DNA of 64,000 nt from Chinchilla lanigera (GCF_000276665.1 NW_004955425.1:26086326-26150325); one strand, 5' to 3'. Positions 11,111-21,705 are shown, numbered from the stretch's first letter. The notes: generated from the letters alone by a model not told the origin. Numbers and translations: made by a program.

Positions 11111-11825
11111 TGAAGCCAGAAGACGACATGGTGCCTGGCTGTGATATTCAGTGATGATGTTTTCTTGAGAAACACAGTGTGATACTGAGCAGAACCCTTC
11201 TAGGATTTTTCTCTACAGTTGTTGTTAAAAGACGCAGAAATCAGAAGCAATAGCTGGTGCCATCCATACAGACCATAATTCTGGGCTCTATTCTCCTATC
11301 CAAGGTGTCCCATGGGTGTCAGTTGGGTGAGGCAGCTTCTCAGGCTCTTAGGTTGCCAGTGTCAGCGGGAGGAGAGCCCCGAGGCTAGCTGGTTCATTTC
11401 CCAAGTTAAATTCAGTCATCCGTTATCATCCTTGTAGCCCGCTTCCAGATCTTTTGAATGATGCTCTCTCAATCATGACTGCATTTTCCTTGGGGCCTGT
11501 CTTTGCAGCGATTTTCTAAAGCTTGGAGATTAGAAAATTTAGAATGCTATGGTCTAAGTACTCCTGGCGTGAAAAAATATAATCCAAAGAGAACTTCCTC
11601 TGTTAGGTCTGGAAGTTATACACACATTTACATTGGCCCATTTCAAAATACAGTTTGAATATTTCAGACCTCATTCTCCTTAGAATATGCAATGCAAAAT
11701 ATCTTCTTTTAGCACGATCCCTGGCACTCCTCAATAGGGAAGAAAGGAACCTTCACCAGCTTTCTTTCCTCCAGGATTGAACTCTCACTAGATGCTTTCT
11801 GGAACAACTCAAGATCATGGTGTCT
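11111..11825. other. Single-copy DNA, nothing recognised
   Basis: About 700 bases with no repeat or exon I can support. Confidence 0.4.
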
Positions 11826-11985
11826 TAGAAAGACAAAGGCTTTAGGGTCAGATAGATCTCAGTTCAAATCTGAGCCTGCTACATAACTATAAAAATATGG
11901 TGCCTTATATTCTTAATCTATAAAAAGAGAATAAAAGTATTATCTATCTCCAAGGATTCTTGTGCATGTCAGAAAATGGAGACCA
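11826..11985 (+). mobile_element. MIR SINE, near full length
   Basis: 'aaaggctttagggtcagatagatctcagttcaaatctgagcctgctacataac' is the MIR tRNA-related head with a recognisable B box (gttcaaatctg). It continues to 'cttaatctataaaaagagaata' and 'ctatctccaaggattcttgtg', the MIR core. It is one of the better preserved MIR copies here. Confidence 0.85.
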
Positions 11986-12030
11986 TTTTTTGCCTAAATT
12001 TCCCATAGAGAGACCACTACACAGTACATA

Positions 12031-12575
12031 AAAGGGGTGATCAAAATATACGGTGAACGTATAAATAAAAAGTTTATTTCATTGAAAGACACATTGCCAT
12101 AAATCTTCCTCACCTGCTTCCCCCCCAGCTTGAAACTCACTTATGCCATTATTCTGGCCACTGTCTGAAGCAGTTCTGGAATTCTGTTTTGTGAGTGTCT
12201 TTGTGAGCTCTGACCAAAAACACGGTGAATGCTGCTGCTGAGTGTCACCCACCGGAAAGGCAGGCCCATAAAATCACTATGGTGAGTCCACATCCACCTT
12301 ATTCACTGGACCTGGCACTGTGTGACTTCTTGCTCTTCCTCAAAGCCAGAAGGACCAAAACAAGGTAAGCATTTTGAATTGACTGAGGACACTGAGGTAG
12401 CCACGACAACACAACTAGAGTTACAAAAGAATGCCCAGAACCGCTTCAGAGCAAGGGTGGGTGAGAGTGTGGGAAGTGCAAGGAGTAGCGTGAGAGGGAT
12501 TTGTGGCAATGTGTCTGTTACTGTAATATGGTTTTTTGAAAAATGTAAACATTTACTGCATGTTTTGATCACTTT
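12031..12575 (+). mobile_element. Mariner-like DNA transposon relic, internally deleted
   Basis: The two ends are imperfect inverted repeats. The left starts AAAGGGGTGATCAAAATATA, and the right, read on the other strand, starts AAAGTGATCAAAACATGCAG. Both ends are followed by TA (12029-12030 and 12576-12577), the target duplication used by Tc1/mariner elements. Inside is a transposase fragment with the mariner signature HPPYSxDLAxCDFxLF. At about 545 bases it is less than half the usual ~1.3 kb, so much of the interior is missing. Stops and the deletion make it non-functional. Family placement rests on the ends plus one motif. Confidence 0.8.
12291..12470 (+). pseudogene. Mariner-type transposase fragment
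   Basis: From 12291 the frame reads HPPYSLDLALCDFLLFLKAR, close to the conserved mariner stretch HxPYSPDLAPxDFxLFPxLK around the third catalytic acid. A stop follows at 12366-12368, and the sense continues in another frame with KGKHFELTEDTEV and QKNAQNRF. These resemble the 'GKRF...EEIK...FQKCFEQW' tail, so at least one frameshift is present. In an intact enzyme this domain cuts and rejoins the element ends. Here it is a dead remnant. Confidence 0.72.
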
Positions 12576-12577
12576 TA

Positions 12578-13354
12578 TGCCCAAGAGACTCTTAAATAAA
12601 CTACTTTGGATAGAGGGTGAGACCTCCAGCGACAAGCCTAAAACAGAAACTTTGGTTGATGTGCTGAATTGTGTAGATAAGAGGAAGACTTCCTTTAGCT
12701 GTGCGGGCTGCAGGAGCTGGGAGGAGAAAGGGGAGAGGACAGAGCGGCGGTTGTGCCTTGTTTAATGGGCTTTCTCTGAACATCCCCAAGTACCACCCCA
12801 TCCCACTGCTTTCCACTCTCCAGACCGGTATGGAAACCAGCGAAGGGGGCTGGATTTTTGTTTGGATCCAAAGAGAAGGCAGCAATGTGAGTTCAGAAAT
12901 AGATGCCAGGAGATTAGACTGGAAATCTTTGTAAATCCATGGAAATAGGGAGGAGGGATTTGACTTTTCACAGATTTTAGAGTTAGGAGATTTAAACCAT
13001 TTATTAGAGTTCAAGTCACAATGAATCCCATTGAATATACAGGATCATGAGGGCTTGTAATAATATAACAATGACAACAGAAACAAACCAGAGAAATAAT
13101 ATAACAAAACAACGTACAATTTAGTGTTCATCCGTAATTAGTGGCTATCATCTTTGGCTACATCTGATTCCAAAGTTGAGTGAAATATTTGACTCAAACC
13201 ATTATTCTAGTGGCAAGGCTGAGCCCAGGCCAAGGAAATAAATGCACAGATGCAAAACAACAACAAAAACAACAACAACAAAAACAACCCCATCCAGGTC
13301 TTTGTTTGTTGTGAGAAGCATCTGCCCTTGAATCCAGACAACAGAGCCCTCACT
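12578..13354. other. Single-copy DNA with A/C-rich run
   Basis: No gene is recognised. An (AAC)n-like run lies at 13255-13290. The overlapping plus/minus open frames at 12601-13014 have no motif. The plus frame starting at 12322 begins inside the mariner relic. Confidence 0.45.
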
Positions 13355-13404
13355 CTGTGTGTGTGTGTGTGCATGTGCATGTGGCTGTGTGTGTCTGTGT
13401 GTGT
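13355..13404. repeat. (TG)n microsatellite, interrupted
   Basis: A TG run with CA/TG interruptions (gtgtgtgcatgtgcatgtggctgtgtgtg). Cysteine/valine-rich open frames reading through it are artefacts. Confidence 0.9.
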
Positions 13405-15060
13405 TACAAGGGACGGAACCCAGAGACTCCCACAGGCAGTGTGCTAGGCAAACCCTCGCCTGCAGAGGAGTCTGCCGTGTGTGTGTCCAGCCCCAGGGCT
13501 CTCCTGCTCACTCCTGTGGTAAGCAGCTGTGGAGCCTTTGCGTCCTCTAAGTCTGTCATCAGCATCAGTTCTTTCTGTGGGGTGGGGAGGATGAGTTTCC
13601 CAACACTAACTCAAAGGACCGGTGTCAAGTTTGAATGGAATAATGGGAAGTGAAAGTATGTGGCCTGGGATGGAGGACACCAGGAGAGCAATGGCGAGCG
13701 TGGCCGGGCCACCCAGGCTGCCCCCTGCAAGCCAGGCTGGGGCGTGGGCTTCACCGTGTCGAAGCCCACATCTCTTTGGCTAAGACGGTGCCTAGCATGA
13801 AGAAAGTGCTCACCAAAGGTTTGCTCAGCGAACAGATGGCTGTACAGCATTTTCTGCTTTTCACAGAACCATCACACCTGGAAACTTATTCTTTAGCACG
13901 GTTTCCATGGCAGCTGTGCTACCACATCTCTGTTCCTTGGCTCAAATTCCATTTCCTTTCGGCCAGTGACCTTGTTCACTGCCTTACAGAACACCAAAAA
14001 CTCAATTAGCTATTGCAATTTTTCTCTCGAACTTACTCTTTGCACCCATGGTTGTTTCTTTCCCGTAACCCAAGCATTCTGGGTTTGGCCCTGCCACAGG
14101 ATGAGCCTTGCTCCCAACTCAGGCTGTGGATTCACTAACTGGAAGCCTGAGGACTGTTTCCTAGGCTCTACGCTCCGCCACATCCTTGCGACACAAGGCC
14201 TCCTGGCCACGTCTTTCTCTTGCAGGTTTGCCTCTTTCCTGCTTGCTCTTATCACCCTGGGTCTCCTCGTTATCCTTCGACCAATGTGGTTGCCTGTCCT
14301 TGTTGCCTGCCTTGCCTTCTATCTGGCCTGCCCTTTGGTGCAGAGACTCATTTCCTCCTCGTCTCGTCTCTGTTGGTCTCTACCCTGTCCCATATTGTGT
14401 CACTGTCTGGGCCTGCGGGCTGTTGTCTTCCTGCCTGGATGCCTGCTTCCCTTGTGCTCCAACTTGTCGCTCACGTGTCCAGGAGGTATTCTGGGTTCTT
14501 GGTGCTTGAAATTCACCTGTACCTGTAGCTATGGCAGCAAGTGTTCTCTTTCTGAAGACAGAGGGCAGGAGCTGAAGCAAGGGAGTCTGGAACCCTCTTC
14601 CCAGTTCCTGCTCTCTAACGGTACGTCATGGTGTTCTCTCTGGTGCCTACTGTGCAGATTCATCTCTGTTTCTAATCCCACTTTCAGACCCTATGCCTAT
14701 GCCTTCCTGTGTTTCCACTCGAAGGCCCTGCGACCTTCTCAGGGCTTTTAGTTCATCATCTCAAGTCTGAGGAAATGTGGCATTCTGTGGCCCTTGGGCA
14801 GAGCTGGCTTTGGTTCTGCCTTTGGGGTTGGCTTCCTGAGTTTGTGTCATGGCCTCACTGCTTCCTCGAAGAATCTGTGGTTGGTATAAATCACTGGATA
14901 GAAATGTATGGCCTCGCCCCTTTCACTGCTCAAATCCTGATCTTCCTTCTCTTTAGCTCAGCTTGTCTCACCTCTGCCATGCCGTGTCCCTGGCCCAGCA
15001 CTCTGCTTTCTTCTCTGAAACACTTCAGTGTTTCCACATTAACAGTACCATTTTCTAGGT
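13405..15060. other. GC-richer single-copy block with the longest open frame in the window
   Basis: A 261-codon plus frame (13966-14751) and overlapping frames on both strands occur here. The DNA is pyrimidine-rich on the + strand, which depletes stop codons. The predicted peptide is dominated by Leu, Cys, Ser and Pro, has hydrophobic runs, and shows no family motif. Neighbouring frames are similarly open. I find no Kozak, splice or poly-A arrangement that supports a gene. An untranslated or long non-coding transcript cannot be excluded. Confidence 0.5.
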
Positions 15061-15164
15061 AGGAAAATTCATACTTGATTAATTCATTCAGTAAATACTA
15101 GTGCATTCCTCCTTAGGCACTGGGAAAGTAGTGTGGAACAGGGCATGTAATGAAGTTTACATTC

Positions 15165-15168
<4 letters not shown>

Positions 15169-15226
<58 letters not shown>

Positions 15227-15250
15227 CAGAGAGAGACACAGAGAGAGATG
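15169..15250. repeat. (GA)n microsatellite
   Basis: About 50 bases of pure AG followed by GACAGAGAGACA-type interruptions. It arose inside the ancient repeat, at a GA-containing position after 'attctaatga'. Confidence 0.95.
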
Positions 15251-15992
15251 GAGAGAGATCCAATAAATAAATAATGAAGAAAATATCTAGTCCTAAGTAC
15301 TATGATCAAAATTCAGCAATGATGGATTTGAACATGTGGAGAAGGATTTTCTGAAGAGGCATCAGCTAAGCTCATTTCTGAAATGAGAAATGTTACCCCT
15401 AGGGAGATCTCGGCAAGCATTTTCTAGGTGAAAAAATAGCAAGTTCACTGCCCCCAGAAAGAAGACCCATTGCCTGCTGGGTAAGTGTGGTGGGGACTGA
15501 GAAAGTGGCACAGCCTTCTGGCCTTGGGTAAGAAGTTTTAGATTGAAGTGTGGGAGAGGTGAGAAGATGTTTCAGTATTTAGTGCCAAAGCACGATGTGC
15601 TGGGGTTTATGTCAAACAGTAGCAGGGACACAAACAGCCGCACGGAAGCAGAGAGATGGGGCTGTAGCTGGCCGTAGCCCAAGACGGTGCTGTGGTGGAG
15701 GAGGGAGAGAGAAGGGTGCCGATGGGGTCGTGTTTGGGAGACACAGCTGGCATTACTGGTGAGGGAGGGACTGCAGAGAACCGAGCACCTGAGAGAGGAC
15801 GGGGACTCAGCCCGAGATGTCGGGTGGTAATTTCTGGAGAAGAGGAAGAACTAGGAAGGGTGTGGGCACAGGCCAGAAGCACTTCAGAGGGGAGAGAGGG
15901 AAAACGGGTGAGAGGGAGAGGCTGGCTTCATGGGGGGCTGGGGCACACTGTGCCTTGATGGAGGACAGGAGGGGATTGAGAAAGGTGGGCCA

Positions 15993-16163
15993 GGCCAGGC
16001 GTGGTGGTGCATGCCTGTAATCCCAGCACTCGGGAGGCTGAGGCAGGAGGATTGTTGCAAGTTCAAGACCAGCCTGGGCTATAAAGTGAGCTCATGGCCA
16101 TCCTGAGCTGCATAGCGAGACCCTGTCTCAAAAAGACAAAAAAAAAAAAAAAAAAAAAAAAAA
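15993..16163 (+). mobile_element. B1 SINE, full length, with 13-base target-site duplication
   Basis: Starts 'ggccaggcgtggtggtgcatg', passes 'cagcactcgggaggctgagg' and the internal duplication (two 'cctgggct/cctgagct' segments), then 'gaccctgtctcaaaaag' and a 20+ base poly-A. GAAAGGTGGGCCA flanks it at 15980-15992 and 16164-16176 without mismatch, so both ends are exact. It is the youngest-looking B1 in the window. A Pol III A box and B box (gttcaagacc) are still recognisable. Confidence 0.95.
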
Positions 16164-16240
16164 GAAAGGTGGGCCAAGATCGTGGGAAACCAAGTGTCTG
16201 TTTTGGACATGTGAAAGTTCAAGGTGTCTGTGACACCTCC

Positions 16241-16499
16241 AAGTGGGTATGGTGTCCAAAATATTTACATTCTGTTTTTGTGAGTGTATTCCTTGCTTTA
16301 CAACCTAGAGAGCAAGGAATGTGGGTCAGGGATCATGTCTAATATTCCTTGTGCCTCTCACAGGACAAAGCCCTCCTCATGGCAGTCCTTCAGATTTCGG
16401 AATGGGTGGATATACTCAGTTGGTGAGAAAATTAAGGGCAGGAGAGACTAGAAATGTCAAAACCAAGACTTTTCTAATTAGCTCTGTTGATTTTTTCCT
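16241..16499. other. Short single-copy stretch
   Basis: Nothing recognised apart from a possible L2-like scrap around 16260-16380 ('gtgcctctcacaggacaaagc'). Confidence 0.35.
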
Positions 16500-16653
16500 T
16501 TTTTTTTTTCTGTTTTGAGACAGGGTCTCACTATGCAGTTCAGGCTGGCCTTGAGCTCACTATGTAGCCCAGCCTGGCCTCAAACTCACTATGATCCTCC
16601 TGTCTCAGCCTCCTGAGTGCTGGGATTACGGGTGTGTGCCAGCACACCCGGCT
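16500..16653 (-). mobile_element. B1 SINE, antisense, with internal duplication
   Basis: 'ttttgagacagggtctcactatgc', 'ttcaggctggccttgagctcac' and its near repeat 'tagcccagcctggcctcaaactcac', then 'gctgggattacgggtgtgtgcc' and 'cacacccggct'. The inner tandem segment is plain to see. A weak TGTTGATTTT/CACTGATTTT pair may be its decayed target-site duplication. Confidence 0.88.
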
Positions 16654-18518
16654 ACCTCCACTGATTTTAAAAACTCATTCTTCATTAGGCTCCTGCACCC
16701 TCCAGCCCATGTTACCAGAGGGTTAAAATGGGGGTGGGGATCCAAAGGCCATTCCGAAGAACTCTGCCATCCCTGGGTCTGCTTCCTTCCTTGTCTCTGA
16801 TGGCCCCAGTTTCCGCACTGGGGGTGCTGTCTACTATCGTCTCCACCCCGATCTCCTGTCTCCACTGTCTGGGGACTGTCTTTCACCATCAGTAGTATTT
16901 ATCCAGGCACCTACTTAGCACCGCACTGTGTGGTAGGTGACCAGAACTGTTCCTGGCTTCAAGTTTTCAGACAGCCCTAAATTCCTTTGTACTGTGTCTT
17001 TTTGGCAAAGAGTGTCAGGGTTATCTTCATCTTTAGAAGCTTTCTAAGGTGACAGCAAAGGTACCCTTCCAGCTCTGGAAGACGCAGTGGATGCGAGTGT
17101 TAATCACAGGGACCACACATCTGGCTCTCTGAGCTTCCCTGAAGCAGCTTTGAGTGGCTGCAGGAGGCGGACAGAGCAGGGTTTGAACCCTTACATGTGC
17201 TTTCTAGTTGTCTGACTGGAGCAGTGCTCTTTGTTTTCAATCCCAGGTTCCTCCTTCAGGAATAGGCTTTAAAAACACTTTCTTCCTGGTCTGCGTTGTC
17301 CATCCTAAATGAGCAAATGTTTGTCATACCCTGTCACAGTGGCTGACACAATCAACACGCAATAAATGCTAACCCTACTGTTATTAGTAAAGTGGAGCTC
17401 ACCTAGCTGAACGTTAATGAGGGACTGAAAACAGTACAAATACAAGGAGAAAGTAATGATGAACTCTTTCACACACAGAAGAGGACAAGTGGAAAAGATA
17501 AAAGTTATGTTCCTGACTGGTGAGTGCACATGTGGAAATCTGAAGGCCAAGTCACTGGTTTGGTTAAGTTCCTGGGTCCCTGCTAAGGGAGACGTAGTAC
17601 TTCCCAGGACTGTGCTATCAGGGCAGCAAGGTTACGTGGCTTTTCTGTTTCCGGAAACAAAAGCCAACAACACGTTGGATTTTGTTTCCCAAACCCTGTT
17701 TTAGGGACCTTGTGGGCAAGGACAATGTCTCTCTATAAGAAAGCACTAGGTGGGTGGGTAGGGGACAATGGTGACCTCAGGGGGTCAGGAAATGGCTCTC
17801 TGAAGGGCTGTTGGCTTTATGGTTGGATGCTAGGACCCAGGATTGCACCAAATTCTTTGAATTAACTCGCAGTCTGGTGAAAACCCTGTCTTCCCACTTT
17901 GCTGAATAATTTTTAGATGACCTAGAACACCTCAGAAACGTGCTAATGAGTTAGGAAGGAGCACGTAAGGACCCCCCCACCCTCCACTTTCTCAAAGGTG
18001 GAGAATTTCCAGGGAAGCCAGTGAAAGATTTATGAGACTAATCCTGGAAATATTTCTCCTCCATCTATTGTTCTCAGCAGGAGCGCCAGAGGACCTGGGG
18101 TTGGGGTGTGAGGGGTGGAGAGAGCCAATTAGATGGGGACAAAGACCTACCTCTGCCTCCAAGTGAGAGCGGGAGAATTAGAGCAACCCACTAATTAAGA
18201 ATCTACTGTCCATGAAATATTCAAGATCTTTAGGAATGCGCCTGCTTGCAGGCCTCACAGAGGCTTGCAGGTGAATTCGAAGGAGGGAAAGAGGCACACA
18301 TTTGAGGGGCATCGAAAGGGAAAAGCTCACTCCAGCCCTGTGCTGGACAGTCTGGGGAGTCAGCTCCTCTGTTCTCACAGTGGTGGTGGGGGAGGGGGGC
18401 CCCACAGCGGTTCCAGCAGGGCAGCGCTTCTGGGAGGGCTGGGCTTCCTGTCACCCACAGCACGTGGCTGCTACTTCTTAGGGTGAGGCGACCTGTCCAT
18501 CATATCATGGGCTGCAGA
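16654..18518. other. Single-copy DNA with an old SINE/LINE scrap
   Basis: A piece at 17320-17392 ('cagtggctgacacaatcaacacgcaataaatgctaac') looks like an L2/MIR end. Open frames at 17305-17704 and 18178-18486 are antisense to one another and have no motif. No gene is supported. Confidence 0.45.
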
Positions 18519-18640
18519 GCTAGTACATCATTCTTTCTGTCTTCCTCCCTCCTTTCCCTTTCTTCCTCCCTTTTTCCCTCCTTTCCCCTTCCCTTCTTTT
18601 TCTTTCCTCCCTTCCTACCCCCTTTCTTCCTTCCTGTAGT
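18519..18640. repeat. (TCCC/TTCC)n pyrimidine tract plus ID scrap
   Basis: A C/T-only tract of about 115 bases. It may be the expanded T tail of the truncated antisense ID element that follows directly ('gtagtactggagattgaacc...gagctacac', 18637-18675). Confidence 0.8.
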
Positions 18641-18675
18641 ACTGGAGATTGAACCTAGGGAGTCCTGAGCTACAC

Positions 18676-19100
18676 TGTCGTAGTTACTTCTTCTTTTGTT
18701 GTTGAGATAAAATATCCAACACCCAAAGTTAAAGAAGGCAAGGTTTGTTTAGTTCATAGTTTGTAGAAGTTTCAGTTCATAGTTGACTGGTCCAAGGCAG
18801 CATGGCAAGGCGGAGGGGCATCTCAGAGTAGAACCAGTTCATGGTGCCCAGAAGGTAGCAAAGCAAGCAAGCAAGCAAGCAAGCAAACAAGGGACCTTAA
18901 CTGGATCTTTCTGCCACTTTTATCTTATCCAGGCTACTTAAGGTGGGTAGCGTGTACTCCCTTAAGCCTAGTGCCCTTGAGCTTAGCATTGCACCATGAA
19001 TTAATCCCAACAACACACATTCGAGATCCAGCCACCTCTGAAAAAAGCCCTACCTCTGACTACATGGGGCTTTAGGGGAACATCTAGGCATAAACCATAA
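18676..19100 (-). mobile_element. 3' LTR of the MaLR-like element
   Basis: On the + strand it starts TGTCGTAGTTAC and ends near 'taaaccataa'. It has the typical MaLR antisense wording 'gagataaaatatccaacaccc', 'ggcaaggtttgtttagttcatag' and 'cagttcatggtgcccagaagg'. An (AAGC)n expansion lies at about 18859-18885. At about 425 bases it is longer than the other LTR copy, which lacks a middle part. Confidence 0.72.
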
Positions 19101-20917
19101 TAATCTCCCCTGACTTCCCAAACTCATGTGCATCCTTTTATGCGAAAGGCATTTAGTCCATCTCTAAGATTTTCCAAAGTCCTAAGAATTTCAGGACTGT
19201 TCAAAAGTCCAAGTCCAAAGTCTCCTCTGAGATGGAAGGCAAACTCTTAGCTGCAAGCCCCTATACAAATGAAAAGAAAGTTAAATACTTCCAACTTTCA
19301 ATGACACAAGATAGGGGCTGGGGATTTAGCTCAGTGGCACAGCGCCTGCCTGGCAAGTGCAAGGTTGTGAGTTCGATTCCTGGTACTGGAGAAAAACAAA
19401 ACAAAACAAAAAAAAATCCATGATGCAAGATAGACATTTCCACTCCAAAAGTTACAAACGGGGGTGGCAAGGAATGAGAACAAAGCAAGACCAAAATACA
19501 GCAGGGCAAACATTACATCCCATAGTTCCACTTCCAGCATCCTCGGCAATCTTTGGCAAGTTGTGAACTCCAAAGAATTTGGGTGGCTCTGCCCCTATGG
19601 CACTGCCAGTTGTTGTAGCTCTCATGGCTTCTCTCTGAGGCTGGCTCTGCTCCTTCCTTGTAGTTTTCCTCAGGTGATCCATGTTCCTGGCTTCTCCAAA
19701 CTGTTGGGATCTTCATGGCACCTTTGGCTTCACACTCACAGCTTCACACACCGCCCTCTCAAGGGCACACTGGCTGGCCTCCCAAGCCTTCTTCTGAAAT
19801 CTGGATGAAAACCTTTCTGACTCCACAACTCTTGCATTCTGCATGTCCCTAAAGCCAGTGCCCCATGGATGACGCCACGGTCTGCCACCAGCTGGAGCAG
19901 TAGCCAGGCTTCCTTCTGTCTTGACTGTAGGAGTTGGGTGCCTATGCTTCCACTCAATGTCCCACACTCCCCTAGGTTCAGGTAACCAATGGCTCAAAGA
20001 CGGAAGGAACCTCCTGGAAGTGGGGGAGAGAAGTCTGGGGCTGACCTCAGTTTGGATTCCCTGGGGCCTCCTGGCTGTGGCTGCTTGGACACACGCTGCC
20101 TTCCCACCTTCTTAACTTCCCTGCAAAGCTTTCCAAACACAGGAGACTTGCTTAGCAACTAAAATGAAGCTTGCAGTATACAATTTAGTGTGAGAATACA
20201 GAGGCCATCACCAATTCCCTAGGCCATCACCATTCTGGAACACGGTTCTGTGGGCCTCTCTTCTCAAAGCAAAGTCTTTCACTTCTGCAATTTTGAGGCT
20301 GCAAAGGGTGGATCCTGCTACTTCTTGTGATGCCCTCAAGCCATCTTTTCTATTCTCCAGTTCCTTCTCAGCAATCAAGATCTCCCCAGCTCTATCTTTA
20401 CAGTCCACAGCTTAATGAAACTTCCTTTCTGGCTAGACTCAAAACATTTTAAATCATTCTGCTGACTCTGCTCTCGATTCTCAACGTAAATCTTGTTAAA
20501 AGCCCTCAACAGTAGCCATGCCACCACCTTAATGTTAGACTGCCTTGAAATTTCCTCTGACAGATTAATTAGTCCATTGCCCTTAATTTCAGTCTCGGGC
20601 AAAGTCTCTGGACACAAGCAAAATGCAGACAAACTTTTTGCCAAGCCATAACACACATCGTCTGGAGTCCAGCAGCCAATTCAGTCCTTCTTCCCAGTAG
20701 AAATCTCTGAGACTTATCTTTACCAGCAGCATTTCTATCAGCCTTCTAGTCTAACTTCTGACCAGAACCTCTCATATCTCCCATACAAAGTAGCCTAAGA
20801 TGTTCCAGTTCTACTTTTTCTCTGAACCTTTCCAAAGTCTGTCCACAAACAAAGACTTCTAAAAGTCATGGTCAGGCATGGTCACAGCAATGGTCCCACT
20901 TCTCTGGTACCAAATTC
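19101..20917 (-). mobile_element. Internal region of the MaLR-like element
   Basis: 'ctgacttcccaaactcatgtgcatcc', 'caaaagtccaagtccaaagtctcctctgagatgg', 'tggctctgcccctatggcactg' and 'ctctggtaccaaattctgcc' follow the antisense order of MaLR internal sequence. Short frames (for example the 114-codon frame at 19464-19808) are remnants without catalytic motifs. The segment 19900-20203 has a second copy at 21265-21553. Confidence 0.68.
19315..19419 (+). mobile_element. ID SINE, young copy, inside the MaLR internal region
   Basis: 'ggggctggggatttagctcagtgg' (A box), 'gcgcctgcctggcaagtgcaagg' and 'gagttcgattcctggtactgg' (B box), then 'agaaaaacaaaacaaaac'. Flanks are ATGACACAAGATAG (19301-19314) and ATGATGCAAGATAG (19420-19433), two mismatches in 14. 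It postdates the MaLR insertion. Confidence 0.92.
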
Positions 20918-21160
20918 TGCCTTAGTTACTTTCTTTGTTGCTAACACAAAATACCTGACACCCACAGTTAAAGGAGGAAAGGTTTATTTAGCTCACAGTT
21001 TGTAGAGTGTTCAGTCCGTAATCCATTGGCTCCAAGGCAGACAAGCATCACAGAGGAGAAACAGTTCATGGTGACCAGAAGGTAGCAAAACAAGCAAGGG
21101 ACAAACATAGCTCTTTCTAACTCTTATATCTTTGGGAGGACATCTAGACATGAGCCATAA
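20918..21160 (-). mobile_element. 5'-side LTR of the MaLR-like element, internally deleted
   Basis: Starts TGCCTTAGTTAC on the + strand and ends near 'catgagccataa', paralleling the other LTR. It shares 'cagttcatggtg.ccagaaggtagcaaa' but then jumps from 'aagcaagggacaaacatagctc' to 'ggaggacatctagacatgagcc'. That omits roughly 180 bases present in the other copy. Visible identity to the other LTR is only about three quarters, with many indels. Confidence 0.7.
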
Positions 21161-21264
21161 ACTTTCTGTTAGGACAGCACCGGAAATATCGGGAGAGTAC
21201 ACCAACATTGGAAGTGGCACCAGGTGTGTGGGGAGCCTGTAATGAGTCATGAAGAGATGGATCA

Positions 21265-21553
21265 GCTGCAGGAAGGCCCTTCTCTTGACAGAGGGGCTTC
21301 CACTCAATGTGCCACACTCTCCTAGGTTCAGGTAACCAATGGCTCAAAAACGGAAGGAACCTTCTAGAAGTGGGGGAGAGAAGTCTGGGGCTGACCTCAG
21401 TTTGGATTCCCCAGGGCCTCCTGGCTACGGCTGCTCGGACACACGCTGCCTTCCCACCTTCTTAACCTCTCTGCGAAGCTTTCCAAACACAGGAGACTTG
21501 CTTAGCAACTAAAATGAAGCTTGCAGTATAAAATTTAGTGTGAGAATACAGAG
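21265..21553 (-). mobile_element. Second copy of MaLR internal segment
   Basis: From 'cttccactcaatgt' (21297) to 'gtgagaatacagag' (21553) this repeats 19946-20203 at a constant offset of 1350-1351. By eye I count about 14 differences in 257 positions. Weaker similarity extends left to about 21265. The 21161-21264 piece between the LTR and this block has no obvious partner. Confidence 0.85.
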
Positions 21554-21705
21554 TCCTAGTAGCAGAAGGGGTGTCTGCACTGTTTCCCTTCTGGAAATTT
21601 CCAAGTGGCTTCTGAAGGTCTTAGAAGCATTCAAAACCAATATCTTTAAAAATTTATAGGGGCTCTTTTCAATACTTAAGTTCCATAAAATATATTTGTC
21701 TGTCT

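Larger units (their letters stand above)
15065..16240 (+). mobile_element. Long copy of an ancient mammalian-wide repeat, split by GA run and B1
   Basis: 'aattcattcagtaaatactag', 'aatgaagtttacattctaatg', 'ccaataaataaataatgaag', 'ggattttctgaagaggcatc', then (after the B1) 'gtctgttttggacatgtgaaag' and 'acacctccaagtgggtatgg' occur in the order of a known interspersed mammalian repeat. A GA microsatellite (15169-15250) and a B1 (15993-16163) interrupt it. The middle (15600-15960) is too decayed to be certain. Confidence 0.6.
18676..21560 (-). mobile_element. MaLR-type LTR retroelement, minus strand, with rearranged second internal copy
   Basis: Read on the minus strand, two related LTRs (20918-21160 and 18676-19100) enclose about 1.8 kb of internal sequence. 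On the + strand, 'ctctggtaccaaattctgccttagttac' at 20901-20927 marks the internal/LTR boundary seen in MaLR elements of the MST/THE1 type ('ctctggtaccaatttactgtattag'). To the right of the outer LTR, part of the internal region occurs again (21265-21553) instead of plain flank. No intact reading frame remains; MaLR elements lack envelope and usually most pol. An ID SINE sits inside. Confidence 0.72.

Noticed and set aside
12322..12765. 147-codon frame as an independent gene
   Set aside because: Its first part is the mariner transposase fragment in a shifted frame; the rest is unrelated flanking DNA.
18676..21560. Possible host gene exons in the MaLR region (several 60-114 codon frames)
   Set aside because: The wording follows MaLR LTR and internal sequence, and the duplicated blocks contain no splice-supported frame.
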